DNA from: Christensenella tenuis
GTDB lineage: Bacteria; Bacillota; Clostridia; Christensenellales; Christensenellaceae
DNA length: 64,000 bases
Assembly: GCF_014287795.1 (NCBI RefSeq)
Contig: NZ_JACOON010000006.1
Coordinates: 124,001 to 188,000, forward strand
Direction of reading: 5' to 3'
Shown: positions 51,813 to 60,209 of the stretch, one piece after another
Layout: every line of letters starts with the position of its first letter
How positions within the stretch are numbered: position 1 is the first letter of the stretch
Made by a program: the position numbers and the translations under genes
The notes under the pieces: model-generated
The model's database searches: none
What the model saw: the letters and a program-made list of their open reading frames with translations, nothing else
Told to the model about the DNA's origin: nothing

Positions 51813-52028
51813 ATGCGCTATATCATAGACCGTTTTGAAGAAGGCCGCGCCGTCGTGGAGCTTGAGGACGGCAGCACGGTTTCCCTTCCGGGAAACGCGC
51901 TTCCCCCGGAGGCGCGGGAAGGCGATGTGATTTCCGTTTTTGTAGATGACACGGAGACGGCCCGGCGCAGGAGCAAACTCAAAGCCAGAGCGGAGAAGCT
52001 GTTCCACAGGGCAGCGACAAACGAATAA
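51813..52028 (+). CDS. DUF3006 protein
   Basis: The 71-residue protein begins MRYIIDRFEEGRAVVELEDG, the DUF3006 pattern, and ends with a basic helix (RRRSKLKARAEKLFHR). The family has no known function and is often found beside metallo-beta-lactamase or competence genes, which are absent here. GAGGTGG is eight bases before the ATG. A weak terminator (52030-52059) follows. Confidence 0.8.
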   Translation: MRYIIDRFEEGRAVVELEDGSTVSLPGNALPPEAREGDVISVFVDDTETARRRSKLKARAEKLFHRAATNE

Positions 52029-52029
52029 A

Positions 52030-52059
52030 AAATACCCGTTTTCCCGCGGGTCTTTTTTT
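52030..52059 (+). terminator. Weak hairpin terminator after the DUF3006 gene
   Basis: ACCCG and CGGGT form a short stem, followed by CTTTTTTT. Confidence 0.5.
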
Positions 52060-52073
52060 GTTTAAATTAGTGG

Positions 52074-52101
52074 TTGCTTTTCCCGGGGCGGGAGGTATAA
52101 T
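52074..52101 (+). promoter_or_regulatory. Promoter of the cation/proton antiporter gene
   Basis: TTGCTT (52074-52079), a 16-bp spacer and TATAAT (52096-52101), giving a leader of about 65 bases. Confidence 0.65.
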
Positions 52102-52169
52102 ATATAGGTTGGTATGGGAATGAACCGGCCCTCGGCCGTTCGATAAATTTTTAGTTTGGAAGTGGACAT

Positions 52170-53426
52170 ATGGATTACAAATATTTACTCGATCTGGCGC
52201 TCATCCTGCTGAGCACCAAACTCCTTGGGCTTGTGACCCGCAAGTTCAAAATGCCGCAGGTTGTGGGCGCGCTGCTCGCGGGCATCATTCTCGGCCCTGC
52301 CTGTCTTGGCATCATTGACAACACGAACTTTATCAAGGCCCTTTCCGAAATCGGCGTAATTGTGCTGATGTTCTCCGCGGGTATGGAGTCTGATATCCAC
52401 CAGCTTAAAAAAGCGGGAAAGGCCTCCTTTATTATTGCGGCGCTCGGCGTGGTGGTTCCGCTTGTGGTCGGTTTTGCGGTTGCGGGCGTATTCAACAACC
52501 CGTCCATCATCCAGACCGACCTTGAAACCAACCACTTCCTGCAAAATGTGTTTATCGGCGTTATCCTCACGGCAACGTCCGTCAGCATCACTGTAGAAAC
52601 GCTGAAAGAAATGGGTAAGCTGAACAGCCAGGTTGGCATCACAATCCTTGGCGCAGCCGTGATTGACGATATCCTCGGCATCATTGCCCTTACGGTAATT
52701 ACCAGCCTTGCGGATCCATCCGTGGCGGTGGGCATCGTTCTCCTCAAAATCGTCGGCTTTTTCGCATTCGCCATCGGCGTGGGTTTTGTCACCTATATCC
52801 TGTTCAAAAAATGGTCCGACCGCCACATTGACGACCACCGCCGTTTTGTGGTCATGGCGTTCGTTATCTGCCTTCTGATGTCCTTCTGCGCGGAGGAATG
52901 GTTCGGCGTCGCGGATATCACGGGCGCGTTTATCGCGGGCCTGATCCTTTCCAACACCAGTCACGCAAAATATATGGCGTCACGGTTTGAGACGCTTTCC
53001 TATACGCTGCTCTCGCCTATTTTCTTTGCGAGCGTGGGCCTTTCCGTCGTACTTACGGATATGAGTATGATGATTGTGGTATTCGCGTTTGCGCTGCTCG
53101 GTGTAGCCATCATCACGAAGATTGTCGGCTGCGGACTTGGGGCCAAAATCGTCGGCTTTAGCAATAAGGAATCCCTGCAAATTGGCTGCGGCATGGTGTC
53201 GCGCGGCGAGGTTGCGCTCATTGTCGCCAATAAGGGTGCGGCTGTGGGCCTGATGTCGCCTCTTTTGTTTGGCCCGGTAGTCATTGTGGTTGTGGTAACG
53301 ACAATCCTCTCGCCCATCCTCTTGAAGCTCTCCTTTGGGAAAAGGAAGAAAAAAGGCGGCGGCACAGGCAATGAGGAACCTGCCCTTTCCCCGCCTAAGC
53401 CGGCAGAGGCGCAGAACCAATCATAA
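52170..53426 (+). CDS. CPA2-type cation/proton antiporter (Kef/GerN-like)
   Basis: The 418-residue membrane protein has about 12 helices and CPA2 signatures: PQVVGALLAGIILGPACLG in helix 2, the Asp pair AAVIDDILGIIALT near residue 165 that binds the cation, ITGAFIAGLILSNT, and LLSPIFFASVGLSV. It exchanges Na+ or K+ for protons across the membrane. The C-terminus is a short charged tail without a TrkA-N (KTN) domain, unlike KefB/KefC, so it resembles NapA or GerN. GGAAG lies before the ATG. Confidence 0.88.
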   Translation: MDYKYLLDLALILLSTKLLGLVTRKFKMPQVVGALLAGIILGPACLGIIDNTNFIKALSEIGVIVLMFSAGMESDIHQLKKAGKASFIIAALGVVVPLVVGFAVAGVFNNPSIIQTDLETNHFLQNVFIGVILTATSVSITVETLKEMGKLNSQVGITILGAAVIDDILGIIALTVITSLADPSVAVGIVLLKIVGFFAFAIGVGFVTYILFKKWSDRHIDDHRRFVVMAFVICLLMSFCAEEWFGVADITGAFIAGLILSNTSHAKYMASRFETLSYTLLSPIFFASVGLSVVLTDMSMMIVVFAFALLGVAIITKIVGCGLGAKIVGFSNKESLQIGCGMVSRGEVALIVANKGAAVGLMSPLLFGPVVIVVVVTTILSPILLKLSFGKRKKKGGGTGNEEPALSPPKPAEAQNQS

Positions 53427-53444
53427 TATTTTGTCTTGCCGCAT

Positions 53445-53474
53445 AAAACGGAGCAAAGCCAACGCTCCGTTTTT
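53445..53474 (+). terminator. Terminator after the antiporter gene
   Basis: AAAACGGAGC pairs with GCTCCGTTTT across AAAGCCAAC and is followed by further T. The rest of the 53427-53720 gap holds only the promoter at 53658. Confidence 0.85.
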
Positions 53475-53657
53475 GTTTGCCCAAAACCGCCCGTGCGCAG
53501 CTCTGCCCGAACCGGTTTTTAAGGGCTGCGGGCATTTTGCTTTCGCATCGTTTTGCCTGCCGCGCGTCCATTTCTGAGGCAATGTTTTTTCCCGATCCGG
53601 CAAACGATTTTCTCGGCTTATGGACCGAAATTTAACCGTTTTCACGCCCTGCCTTGC

Positions 53658-53686
53658 TTTACATTAAAGGTTTGATCGTTTATACT
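53658..53686 (+). promoter_or_regulatory. Promoter of the transglutaminase/pilus-like operon
   Basis: TTTACA (53658-53663), a 17-bp spacer and TATACT (53681-53686), 34 bases before the ATG at 53721. Confidence 0.7.
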
Positions 53687-53720
53687 AAACATAAACAATA
53701 CATTATTTAGAAGGTATTTA

Positions 53721-54680
53721 ATGAGGTGGCGGTCGAAATTCATAAAACTTTTTCTCAGCACGGCGCTGGCTCTTATGGTAGTCGCGGCTGCCGCGTGCAG
53801 CGGCGCACAGCCTTCCGGCGCCCAAGCTTCCGCTGGCAGCACCGTTAAAACGGGCCTGCGCAGCAGCGAGCCTGTCGTCCTTGTCCCCGAGGCGCCGGGA
53901 GCGCAGGTGATTGGTTCCGCTCCCGCTGTGATCGATCTGTCAAACGTATCGCAGGGTTATGTCTGCGCATTGTATACAGGGGACAGTGAAAAAGTAAAAT
54001 TCCAGGTCTCCTGCGGCGGGGCCACTTACAATTATGACCTTTGCGCAGAACGGCAGGATGTGTTCCCCTTAAACTGCGGGGACGGTTCCTATCGGTTTTC
54101 CATTCTGGAAAATATTGACGGCGACAAGTACGCCGTGGCGGCGGGAGGTACGGCGGAGGTCGTTTTGGAAAACGAATTCCTGCCCTACCTTTACCCTAAC
54201 CAGTACGTGAATTTTACGCCGCAAAGCGCGGCGGTGGCGCTGGGCGCTGCGCTTGCGGAAGGCGCTGCGGACGATCTTGACGTTATTGCACGGGTATATG
54301 ACTATGTGATCGATACCATTGCTTATGATTACGATAAGGCGGACGCTGTGGCAAACGAAACCGGCTATTTGCCTGATATCGATGAAACCCTCGACGCTAA
54401 AAAGGGGATCTGCTTTGACTATGCCTCCCTTATGACGGCTATGCTGCGCTCCCAGCGCATTCCCACCCGGCTTGTGACCGGCTACGTGACCACGGGCGGC
54501 AAGGAAATTTACCACGCGTGGATCAGCGTATACATCGAGGGGAAAGGTTGGATCGACAATATTATTTATTTTGACGGTACGGATTGGGTTCGCATGGATC
54601 CCACGCTCGCCGCGTCAAGCGGAGACAAAGAAAAGTATACGGGCGACGGCGACCAGTACAATGCCATGTACTATTATTAA
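53721..54680 (+). CDS. Transglutaminase-like lipoprotein
   Basis: The 319-residue protein has a lipoprotein signal (VVAAAACSG, Cys26) and a middle beta domain. A transglutaminase-like core at about 185-310 carries the catalytic triad: Cys in KKGICFDYASLMTAML, His in IYHAWISVY and Asp in VRMDPTLA. Bacterial relatives act as cysteine peptidases or amidases outside the membrane; the exact reaction is unknown. It opens the operon that continues 18 bases later with the pilC-like gene, so it may process or cross-link the pilin-like proteins. ATG follows AGAAGG. Confidence 0.85.
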   Translation: MRWRSKFIKLFLSTALALMVVAAAACSGAQPSGAQASAGSTVKTGLRSSEPVVLVPEAPGAQVIGSAPAVIDLSNVSQGYVCALYTGDSEKVKFQVSCGGATYNYDLCAERQDVFPLNCGDGSYRFSILENIDGDKYAVAAGGTAEVVLENEFLPYLYPNQYVNFTPQSAAVALGAALAEGAADDLDVIARVYDYVIDTIAYDYDKADAVANETGYLPDIDETLDAKKGICFDYASLMTAMLRSQRIPTRLVTGYVTTGGKEIYHAWISVYIEGKGWIDNIIYFDGTDWVRMDPTLAASSGDKEKYTGDGDQYNAMYYY

Positions 54681-54698
54681 GGCCGGAGGAACGGTTTT

Positions 54699-55739
54699 AT
54701 GGCAGGAACTACAAAGTTGACAAACAGTGAAATCGCAGTTTTCTGCGAACAGCTCGCTTATACCATGGGGGCCGGTATTTCCCTTGAGGAAGGTCTTCTC
54801 GTGATTGGCGAAGGCCTGGAACACGCAGAAGGATTCCGTATCACCATGGAACTTGCGGACGCAGTGGGCGCGGGAGGAACGTTCGCGGCTGCGCTGCGCG
54901 CATCCGGCAAGTTTCCGCATTATATGGCGCAGATGGTGGAGATCGGTGAAACTTCGGGCAGGCTCGAGCAGGTTCTCTCTTCCCTTGCCGCCTACTATGG
55001 ACGGCAGGAGGCCCTCGCGCGCAACATCAAAAGTTCCGTTGCCTATCCCCTGGTGATGATCGTTATGATGGTTGCCGTGGTTCTCGTCATCCTCACCCAA
55101 GTGCTCCCTGTGTTCCAGGAAGTGTTCCGCGGCCTTGGGAGCGAGATGTCCGGCTTTGTACAGGGCCTTTTGCAATTTGGCAACGCGATAAGCCGGTATA
55201 CGGCAGTGATTATTATCGCCGCCGCGGCACTGGCCGCCCTGTTTTTTATCCTGCGTACGCAAAAGCGCGGCAGGGATTTCCTTGCTGCCATCCGGGCGCG
55301 TTTATTCAAAAAAACCTCCGCCGCCGTTTCCTCTGGCAGGTTTGCCTCCGCCATGGCGATGATGCTTGGGAGCGGAATGGATGTGGATGAGGCGCTTTCA
55401 ATGGCGGGAGAATTGGTCGAGGATAAACGAAGCCGCCGGAAAATCGCCTTGATGAAGCAAAAAATGGCGAAGGGCATGGGATTTGCGGATGCAACGCAGG
55501 AAGCGGGCATGTTTTCCGGCCTTTACGGAAAAATGATTTCCGTGGGATTTAAAACCGGTACGCTGGACAGCGTGATGGACCGCATTGCCGGACGGTATGA
55601 GGAAGAAGCGGCGCGGCGGATGGAGGCCATTGTTTCCGCGCTCGAGCCGACGCTTGTCGCAGTGCTCTCCATTATCGTCGGGATGATCCTTCTTGCGGTG
55701 ATGCTGCCGCTCCTCGGCGTGATGTCTGCAATCGGGTAA
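54699..55739 (+). CDS. Type II secretion/type IV pilus platform protein (PilC/GspF)
   Basis: The 346-residue protein has two T2SSF domains: residues 10-135 (FCEQLAYTMGAGISLEEGLL, MVEIGETSGRLEQVLSSLA) and 215-340 (FASAMAMMLGSGMDVDEALS, MISVGFKTGTLDSVMDRIA). Each ends in membrane helices (about 110-140, 165-190, 315-345). It is the inner-membrane platform on which pilus ATPases act. It is slightly short for PilC (about 400 residues), lacking much of the N-terminal extension. GGAGG precedes the ATG and the spacing implies co-transcription with its neighbours. Confidence 0.9.
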   Translation: MAGTTKLTNSEIAVFCEQLAYTMGAGISLEEGLLVIGEGLEHAEGFRITMELADAVGAGGTFAAALRASGKFPHYMAQMVEIGETSGRLEQVLSSLAAYYGRQEALARNIKSSVAYPLVMIVMMVAVVLVILTQVLPVFQEVFRGLGSEMSGFVQGLLQFGNAISRYTAVIIIAAAALAALFFILRTQKRGRDFLAAIRARLFKKTSAAVSSGRFASAMAMMLGSGMDVDEALSMAGELVEDKRSRRKIALMKQKMAKGMGFADATQEAGMFSGLYGKMISVGFKTGTLDSVMDRIAGRYEEEAARRMEAIVSALEPTLVAVLSIIVGMILLAVMLPLLGVMSAIG

Positions 55740-55751
55740 GGAGGTTTCGTG

Positions 55752-56102
55752 ATGCGCAACATATTCGCAGCCAACCGGAAAAAACACGCGGCGCCGTGGA
55801 AAATCTTGGTTCCCGCTCTATGTTTCGCCATGGTTTTTTTGGTCGTGGTGTTCGCCGTTTCAGACGTATCCCTGTCCGCACGCGCACAGGAACGCGCAAC
55901 CGCGGAAGAAGCTGTACGCAGGGCGGCCGTCCAGTGCTACGCCATTGAAGGCCGTTACCCGCAGGACGTCGCCTACCTGCAGGAACACTATGGGCTGGTT
56001 GTGGATACGCGGCGGTATTCCTACCATTTAAACCCCGTTGGCGAAAACCTGATGCCTGAAATTTTTGTATTTCCGGCGGGTGAAAGGAAAGAGGGATTCT
56101 GA
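55752..56102 (+). CDS. Pilin-like membrane protein, 116 residues
   Basis: The protein has a basic N-terminus, one membrane helix (about 18-42) and an outer domain with AVQCYAIEGRYPQDVAYLQE. That resembles the alpha1-beta region of type II pseudopilins, in which a YPxD... motif is common. A prepilin peptidase site is not recognisable. ATG 55752 is chosen over an adjacent GTG 55749; both follow GGAGG. It overlaps the next gene by one base. Confidence 0.65.
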   Translation: MRNIFAANRKKHAAPWKILVPALCFAMVFLVVVFAVSDVSLSARAQERATAEEAVRRAAVQCYAIEGRYPQDVAYLQEHYGLVVDTRRYSYHLNPVGENLMPEIFVFPAGERKEGF

Positions 56103-56584
56103 TGAACCGGAAGCAGCATACCGTAGATATCGTGTTTGCGCTTTCCCTGTTTTGCGTGTTTGCAGTACTTTCCCTTTTTGTAGTGATTTTGGGCGCAAAC
56201 GTATACAAAGGCATCTCGTCCGAGCTGTCGGCAGGCTGCAATATGCGCAGCTCCCTCGTGTACCTGACGGAAAAAGTACGGCAGGCGGACGGTTCAGGCG
56301 GATTTTCCATCGCTGGGATGGAGGGCGGCGACGCGCTGGTGTTGTCTTCTTCCGCAAACGGGAAAGACTATGAGACCTGGATCTTCGTCAGCGGAGGCAA
56401 GCTGATGGAAGCAACCGTTGAAACGGGTGTGGAAATCAACGCGGCTTATGGCCAGCCGGTTACGGATCTTTCCGAACTGCGCCTCTCGCAGGACGGACCC
56501 CTCCTGCAAATTGGGGTGACGGATACGCAGGGCAACGAATTTGAAAGCGCGGTGTGCGCGAAAGCAGCACCGCAGCGGGGATAG
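56102..56584 (+). CDS. DUF4860-type pilus-operon protein
   Basis: The 160-residue protein has one membrane helix (8-35) and an outer domain starting ANVYKGISSELSAGCNMRSS with YLTEKVRQAD and ALVLSSS. This layout is that of DUF4860 proteins found in clostridial pilus-like operons; the role is probably as a minor pilin. Its start overlaps the preceding stop by one base, so the two are translationally coupled. Confidence 0.65.
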   Translation: MNRKQHTVDIVFALSLFCVFAVLSLFVVILGANVYKGISSELSAGCNMRSSLVYLTEKVRQADGSGGFSIAGMEGGDALVLSSSANGKDYETWIFVSGGKLMEATVETGVEINAAYGQPVTDLSELRLSQDGPLLQIGVTDTQGNEFESAVCAKAAPQRG

Positions 56585-56586
56585 CA

Positions 56587-56970
56587 ATGGGGAAATCGAA
56601 GGGCAGGCTGTTTCTGCTGGAACTTGTCATAATCATATTGTTTTTTTCCATCGCGGCGGCCGTATGCGCAACTATGTTCGCAAAGGCAAAAATACTCGGC
56701 AATGAAAGCGCGGATCTGGCGGCGGCCGTTATGCTTGTGCAGGAAACCGCGGAAACATTCCGTGCAACCGGGAAGCTTCCGGAAAGCGAAATGTTTTATG
56801 ATGCGGAGTTTAAGCCCTTGGAGAACGCGGAAGGGGCTGTATATGTGCTGAACACCTGGATTATGGAAAAGGATGGACTTCTTTCGGCGCATCTTTCGGT
56901 TGCCAAAAACGGCGCCGGGCTTTTTTCCGTAGATACGGCGAGATATGGGGGGCCGGCATATGAAGGATAA
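56587..56970 (+). CDS. Minor pilin-like protein, 127 residues
   Basis: A short basic leader (MGKSKGR) and a helix LFLLELVIIILFFSIAAAVC look like a degenerate type IV pilin N-terminus, with Glu at the position often conserved (LLELVIIILFF). The prepilin Gly-Phe cleavage site is replaced by Arg-Leu, so processing by PilD is doubtful. The rest is a small beta domain. It starts two bases after the previous stop. Confidence 0.6.
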   Translation: MGKSKGRLFLLELVIIILFFSIAAAVCATMFAKAKILGNESADLAAAVMLVQETAETFRATGKLPESEMFYDAEFKPLENAEGAVYVLNTWIMEKDGLLSAHLSVAKNGAGLFSVDTARYGGPAYEG

Positions 56971-57427
56971 ACATACCCGGCCTGCCGGAGTGGGCATCGG
57001 CATCGGCGGCGTTTCCATCCTCGCGGTATTCGTGATTTTGTGCCTGACCACGTTCGCTGCACTTTCCCTCACATCCGCACAGGCGGGCCTTACGCTTGCG
57101 CAAAAAACGGCGCAGGCGGCGCGTTCTTATTATGACGCCGACCTGGCCGCGGAGCAGCGCCTTGCACAGTTGGCGGCGGCCGCAGGAGAACCCGGCTGGG
57201 AGGCCAGCCTCTTTGGGAATGGATATACGGTGGAAAAGCAGGACGGCGGCGTGCTTGTGGGCTTTACGCAACCCGTAGACGATACGCGTGAACTCCATGT
57301 GCAAATACGCTTTGCGCTGGGCCCGGACGGCTTGCCCGACGGCAGCTGGGAGCGCGTCCTCTGGCAGGTGCAGGCGCTGCCCTATCCGGAGACAAAGCGG
57401 GAAACGGCTCTTTTATCTATGGATTAA
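56960..57427 (+). CDS. Pilus-operon membrane protein, 155 residues
   Basis: A single N-terminal helix (about 15-38, GGVSILAVFVILCLTTFAALS) is followed by a helical Ala/Gln-rich segment (QAGLTLAQKTAQAARSYYDA) and a beta-rich C-terminus. The arrangement is that of PilX/PilW-like minor pilins. Its ATG lies 11 bases inside the preceding gene. Function inferred only from position. Confidence 0.6.
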   Translation: MKDKHTRPAGVGIGIGGVSILAVFVILCLTTFAALSLTSAQAGLTLAQKTAQAARSYYDADLAAEQRLAQLAAAAGEPGWEASLFGNGYTVEKQDGGVLVGFTQPVDDTRELHVQIRFALGPDGLPDGSWERVLWQVQALPYPETKRETALLSMD

Positions 57428-57470
57428 AACGCCGGACCGGGATTTCCCGGCAAAACGGCGGCGGAGGAAT

Positions 57471-58547
57471 ATGGAAACAATGAAGGCGGAAGAATTACTC
57501 AAAGCAGCGGCGGGGCAGCAGGCGTCGGATATTTTTATCGTGGCGGGCCTGCCGTTCTCGCTCAAGATAAACAACCGGATCGAGCGTTATGGCGGGGAAA
57601 TCCTGCGCCCCGAAGATACGAACCTCGCAATCCGGGAACTGTATGCGCTTGGAAAGCGCGACCCGCAAACCATGCTCGAGCGCGGGGATGACGATTTTTC
57701 ATTTTCCCTTGCCGGCGTATCCCGTTACCGTGTGAGCGTTTACCGCCAGCGCGGCTCGCTTGCGGCTGTCGTGCGCGTGATTGCATTCAGCCTGCCCGAT
57801 CCGCATGAACTGGGGATCCCGGAAAGCGTTCTTTCCCTCGGCAATATGCCCAAGGGCCTCGTTTTGGTAACAGGGCCTGCCGGAAGCGGAAAATCCACGA
57901 CGCTTGCCTGCATCATCGACCGCATCAACCGCACGCGCAACAGCCATGTGGTTACCCTCGAGGACCCGATCGAATATTTGCACCGCCATGAAAAAAGCAT
58001 CATCAGCCAGCGCGAGATTGCGACGGATACGGAAAGTTATGCGGTCGCCCTGCGTGCCGCGCTGCGGCAGGCGCCGGACGTGATTCTTCTGGGCGAGATG
58101 CGCGACCACGAGACGATCAGTGTGGCCATGACCGCCGCGGAGACCGGGCACCTTGTGATTTCCACACTGCACACTATGGGCGCGGGCAACACCATTGACC
58201 GGATTATCGACGCTTTTCCGCCAAACCAGCAGGGGCAGATCCGCGCGCAGCTGGCAATGGTGTTGCAGGCGACCATTTCCCAGCAGCTTATTCCCTCCGT
58301 TTCGGGGAGCGTGGTTCCCGCATTCGAAATCGTGCGGTGTACCACGGCCATCCGCAACATGATCCGCGAGGCAAAAACACACCAGATTGAAACGGCTGTC
58401 GCCTCGTCTGCGGCGGAAGGTATGATTACCATGGATGCAAACCTTTTGAAGATGTGTATGGACGGCGTAATCAGTCCGGAAACCGCTCTTGCGCGCAGTT
58501 TATCGCCCGATGTCATGAAGCGGAAATTAGACCAGCGGCCGCTTTGA
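57471..58547 (+). CDS. PilT-like secretion/retraction ATPase
   Basis: The 358-residue ATPase has Walker A GPAGSGKSTT, the Asp box VVTLEDPIEYL, Walker B VILLGEMRDHETI and the PilT-type AAETGHLVISTLHT, and is the length of PilT. PilT hexamers depolymerise type IV pili. No PilB-type extension ATPase is in the window, so this protein may power the whole small machine alone or act with a PilB elsewhere. GGAGG precedes ATG 57471; the open frame upstream to 57288 overlaps another gene and was excluded. Confidence 0.88.
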   Translation: METMKAEELLKAAAGQQASDIFIVAGLPFSLKINNRIERYGGEILRPEDTNLAIRELYALGKRDPQTMLERGDDDFSFSLAGVSRYRVSVYRQRGSLAAVVRVIAFSLPDPHELGIPESVLSLGNMPKGLVLVTGPAGSGKSTTLACIIDRINRTRNSHVVTLEDPIEYLHRHEKSIISQREIATDTESYAVALRAALRQAPDVILLGEMRDHETISVAMTAAETGHLVISTLHTMGAGNTIDRIIDAFPPNQQGQIRAQLAMVLQATISQQLIPSVSGSVVPAFEIVRCTTAIRNMIREAKTHQIETAVASSAAEGMITMDANLLKMCMDGVISPETALARSLSPDVMKRKLDQRPL

Positions 58548-58568
58548 GGGGAAAGGAGCATTCCAAGG

Positions 58569-59792
58569 TTGAAAGAATTTACTGTAGAGATGTTTGGGAG
58601 CTTCCAAGTATTTTATGACGGAACCCCCATCGTTTCAAAGGACGCACGCAACAGCAAAGTCCTGCAGCTTTTCCAGTATTTATTGTGCCGCCGCGGAAGC
58701 CTGGTGCCCCAGGAGGATTTGATTGACGTCCTTTTAGGAGGGAAAGAATGCGGAAATCCGGTTTCCGTTTTGAAAAACCTCGTCTACCGGCTGCGTAAAC
58801 TTCTGGAGGAACACGGCGCGCCGCGGGACTGCATCCTGTACAAGAAAAGTTCCTACGGTTTTTCAGGGGAAATTCCTTGCAGTATTGACGCAGAACAATT
58901 TGAAAAAAACGTGCAGCAAATCGGCGATCCTGCAATCGGGGAGGAAAAACAGTTTGCACTGTGCCTTAAAGCAATGGACCTTTACCAGGGCGGATTTTTG
59001 CCCCGCTCATCCGGGGAACCCTGGGTGATGGGTGCTTTCGTGACATATGAAGGGATGTATTGCGAGGTATTCCGCCGGGCCTATCCGCTCGCGCAGGCGC
59101 AGGGAGCGCTCGATGCTTTGGTCGTCCGCCTGAAAAAAGCGACCTCGCTTTATCCTTACGAAGAAGATTTGGCGCTGATGTACATCGATTGCCTATATGA
59201 GACAAAGCGCATACAGGAAGCGCTTGAAGCATATGACACCGTGACCGCTCTGCTGCTCGATGACCTCGGCCTCAAGCCTTCGGAACGCATGCAGACGCTG
59301 CGCGCTAAAATTACGGGCGGCATGCAGGAAGTAGCGCCTTCCATCGTTGAGGTCCGCAACAAAATCGCGGAGGACGCCAGCCCGGCCGGCGCATTCTTTT
59401 GCAACCTGGATGTTTTTACCAAATTATACCGGTTTGTCGTCCGTCATATGGAACGCAGCGGACAATCCGTCTTCCTGATGTTGTGTACGCTTTCTAATCT
59501 CGACGGAACTCCCTTGGCAAGCGGCGGGCAAACCAAAAAGACGGTGGAGCAGTTTCATGCCGCCGTCAATTCTTCCCTGCGTAAAAGCGACGCTTATGCA
59601 CGCTACAGCGCTTCCCAGTTTGTGCTGATGCTGATGGAAATCAAACAGGAAAATTGCGGTATTGTAGCAGACCGCCTGCGCTATTTCTTCTACCGCAATT
59701 CCAAAATGAACCGCACGCGTCTTACCTGCAAAAGCATTTCTGCCGCAGATATGGATGTCATGATGGAAGATTCGTCCGCGGGAAAATGGTAA
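58569..59792 (+). CDS. BTAD/SARP-type regulator with degenerate GGDEF-like C-terminus
   Basis: The 407-residue protein begins with an OmpR-like winged helix (EFTVEMFGSFQVFYDG, LFQYLLCRRGSLVPQEDLID, VSVLKNLVYRLRKLLE). A BTAD helical repeat domain follows (about 95-245, DLALMYIDCLYETKRIQEALEAYDTV). The last 140 residues have strands like those of diguanylate cyclases (RKSDAYARYSASQFVLMLMEI), but the GGDEF signature is absent, so it may bind a nucleotide rather than make c-di-GMP. It starts at TTG 58569 with GGAAAGGAG upstream. As last gene of the operon it may control it. Confidence 0.75.
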   Translation: MKEFTVEMFGSFQVFYDGTPIVSKDARNSKVLQLFQYLLCRRGSLVPQEDLIDVLLGGKECGNPVSVLKNLVYRLRKLLEEHGAPRDCILYKKSSYGFSGEIPCSIDAEQFEKNVQQIGDPAIGEEKQFALCLKAMDLYQGGFLPRSSGEPWVMGAFVTYEGMYCEVFRRAYPLAQAQGALDALVVRLKKATSLYPYEEDLALMYIDCLYETKRIQEALEAYDTVTALLLDDLGLKPSERMQTLRAKITGGMQEVAPSIVEVRNKIAEDASPAGAFFCNLDVFTKLYRFVVRHMERSGQSVFLMLCTLSNLDGTPLASGGQTKKTVEQFHAAVNSSLRKSDAYARYSASQFVLMLMEIKQENCGIVADRLRYFFYRNSKMNRTRLTCKSISAADMDVMMEDSSAGKW

Positions 59793-59827
59793 ATTGTTCT
59801 TGCACCCAATCCTTCGCTTCCCGCGGG

Positions 59828-59861
59828 AGAACCCGGCACAAAACCGTGCCGGGTTCTTTTT
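59828..59861 (+). terminator. Terminator of the pilus-like operon
   Basis: AGAACCCGGCAC and GTGCCGGGTTCT form a 12-bp stem around AAAAC, followed by TTTTT. Confidence 0.9.
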
Positions 59862-59883
59862 ACGCGCCATCCTTTGCTGCTTG

Positions 59884-60150
59884 CTACAGGCCGAGCGCCT
59901 CAAACGTCTTTACGGACTTGCGGTAAGCGGTCAGGGTAAAGAGTGCCCAGCCCGCCGCGCCAGCCGCAAGGACTGCGGGCTGGTACGGCAGGCTTTGCGT
60001 CCCCTGCGCGTTCAGATAGGGTTCCGCAAAGGGCAGGACGTACCCGCCGGCCCCGGCCCGCACCATCCCCGCCGTAAACGCGATGCATCCGAACAAGGCC
60101 GGTATGCCGGCCTTGTTCGGGTCTTTATAATAGTTGGTAAAAACCGGGAT
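59884..60150 (-). pseudogene. C-terminal remnant of an ABC-type permease
   Basis: Without a start codon, the minus strand reads IPVFTNYYKDPNKAGIPALF, then hydrophobic segments, and ends LTAYRKSVKTFEALGL, the style of an ABC-2 or FtsX-type permease C-terminus. Only about 85 codons are present and the frame runs back into the hairpin that ends the VOC gene. A strong hairpin (60089-60120) lies inside it. It is probably a fossil; a short real protein cannot be ruled out. Confidence 0.4.
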
Positions 60151-60165
60151 TGAAAAGGCCGGGCA

Positions 60166-60203
60166 GCAAAAAGGCAGCCGGGATGCCCCGGCTGTCTTTT
60201 TGC
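60166..60203 (-). terminator. Terminator of the second VOC gene
   Basis: AAAAAGGCAGCCGGG pairs with CCCGGCTGTCTTTTT with one mismatch; on the minus strand a T-run follows, 10 bases past the stop. Confidence 0.75.
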
Positions 60204-60209
60204 TTTACG

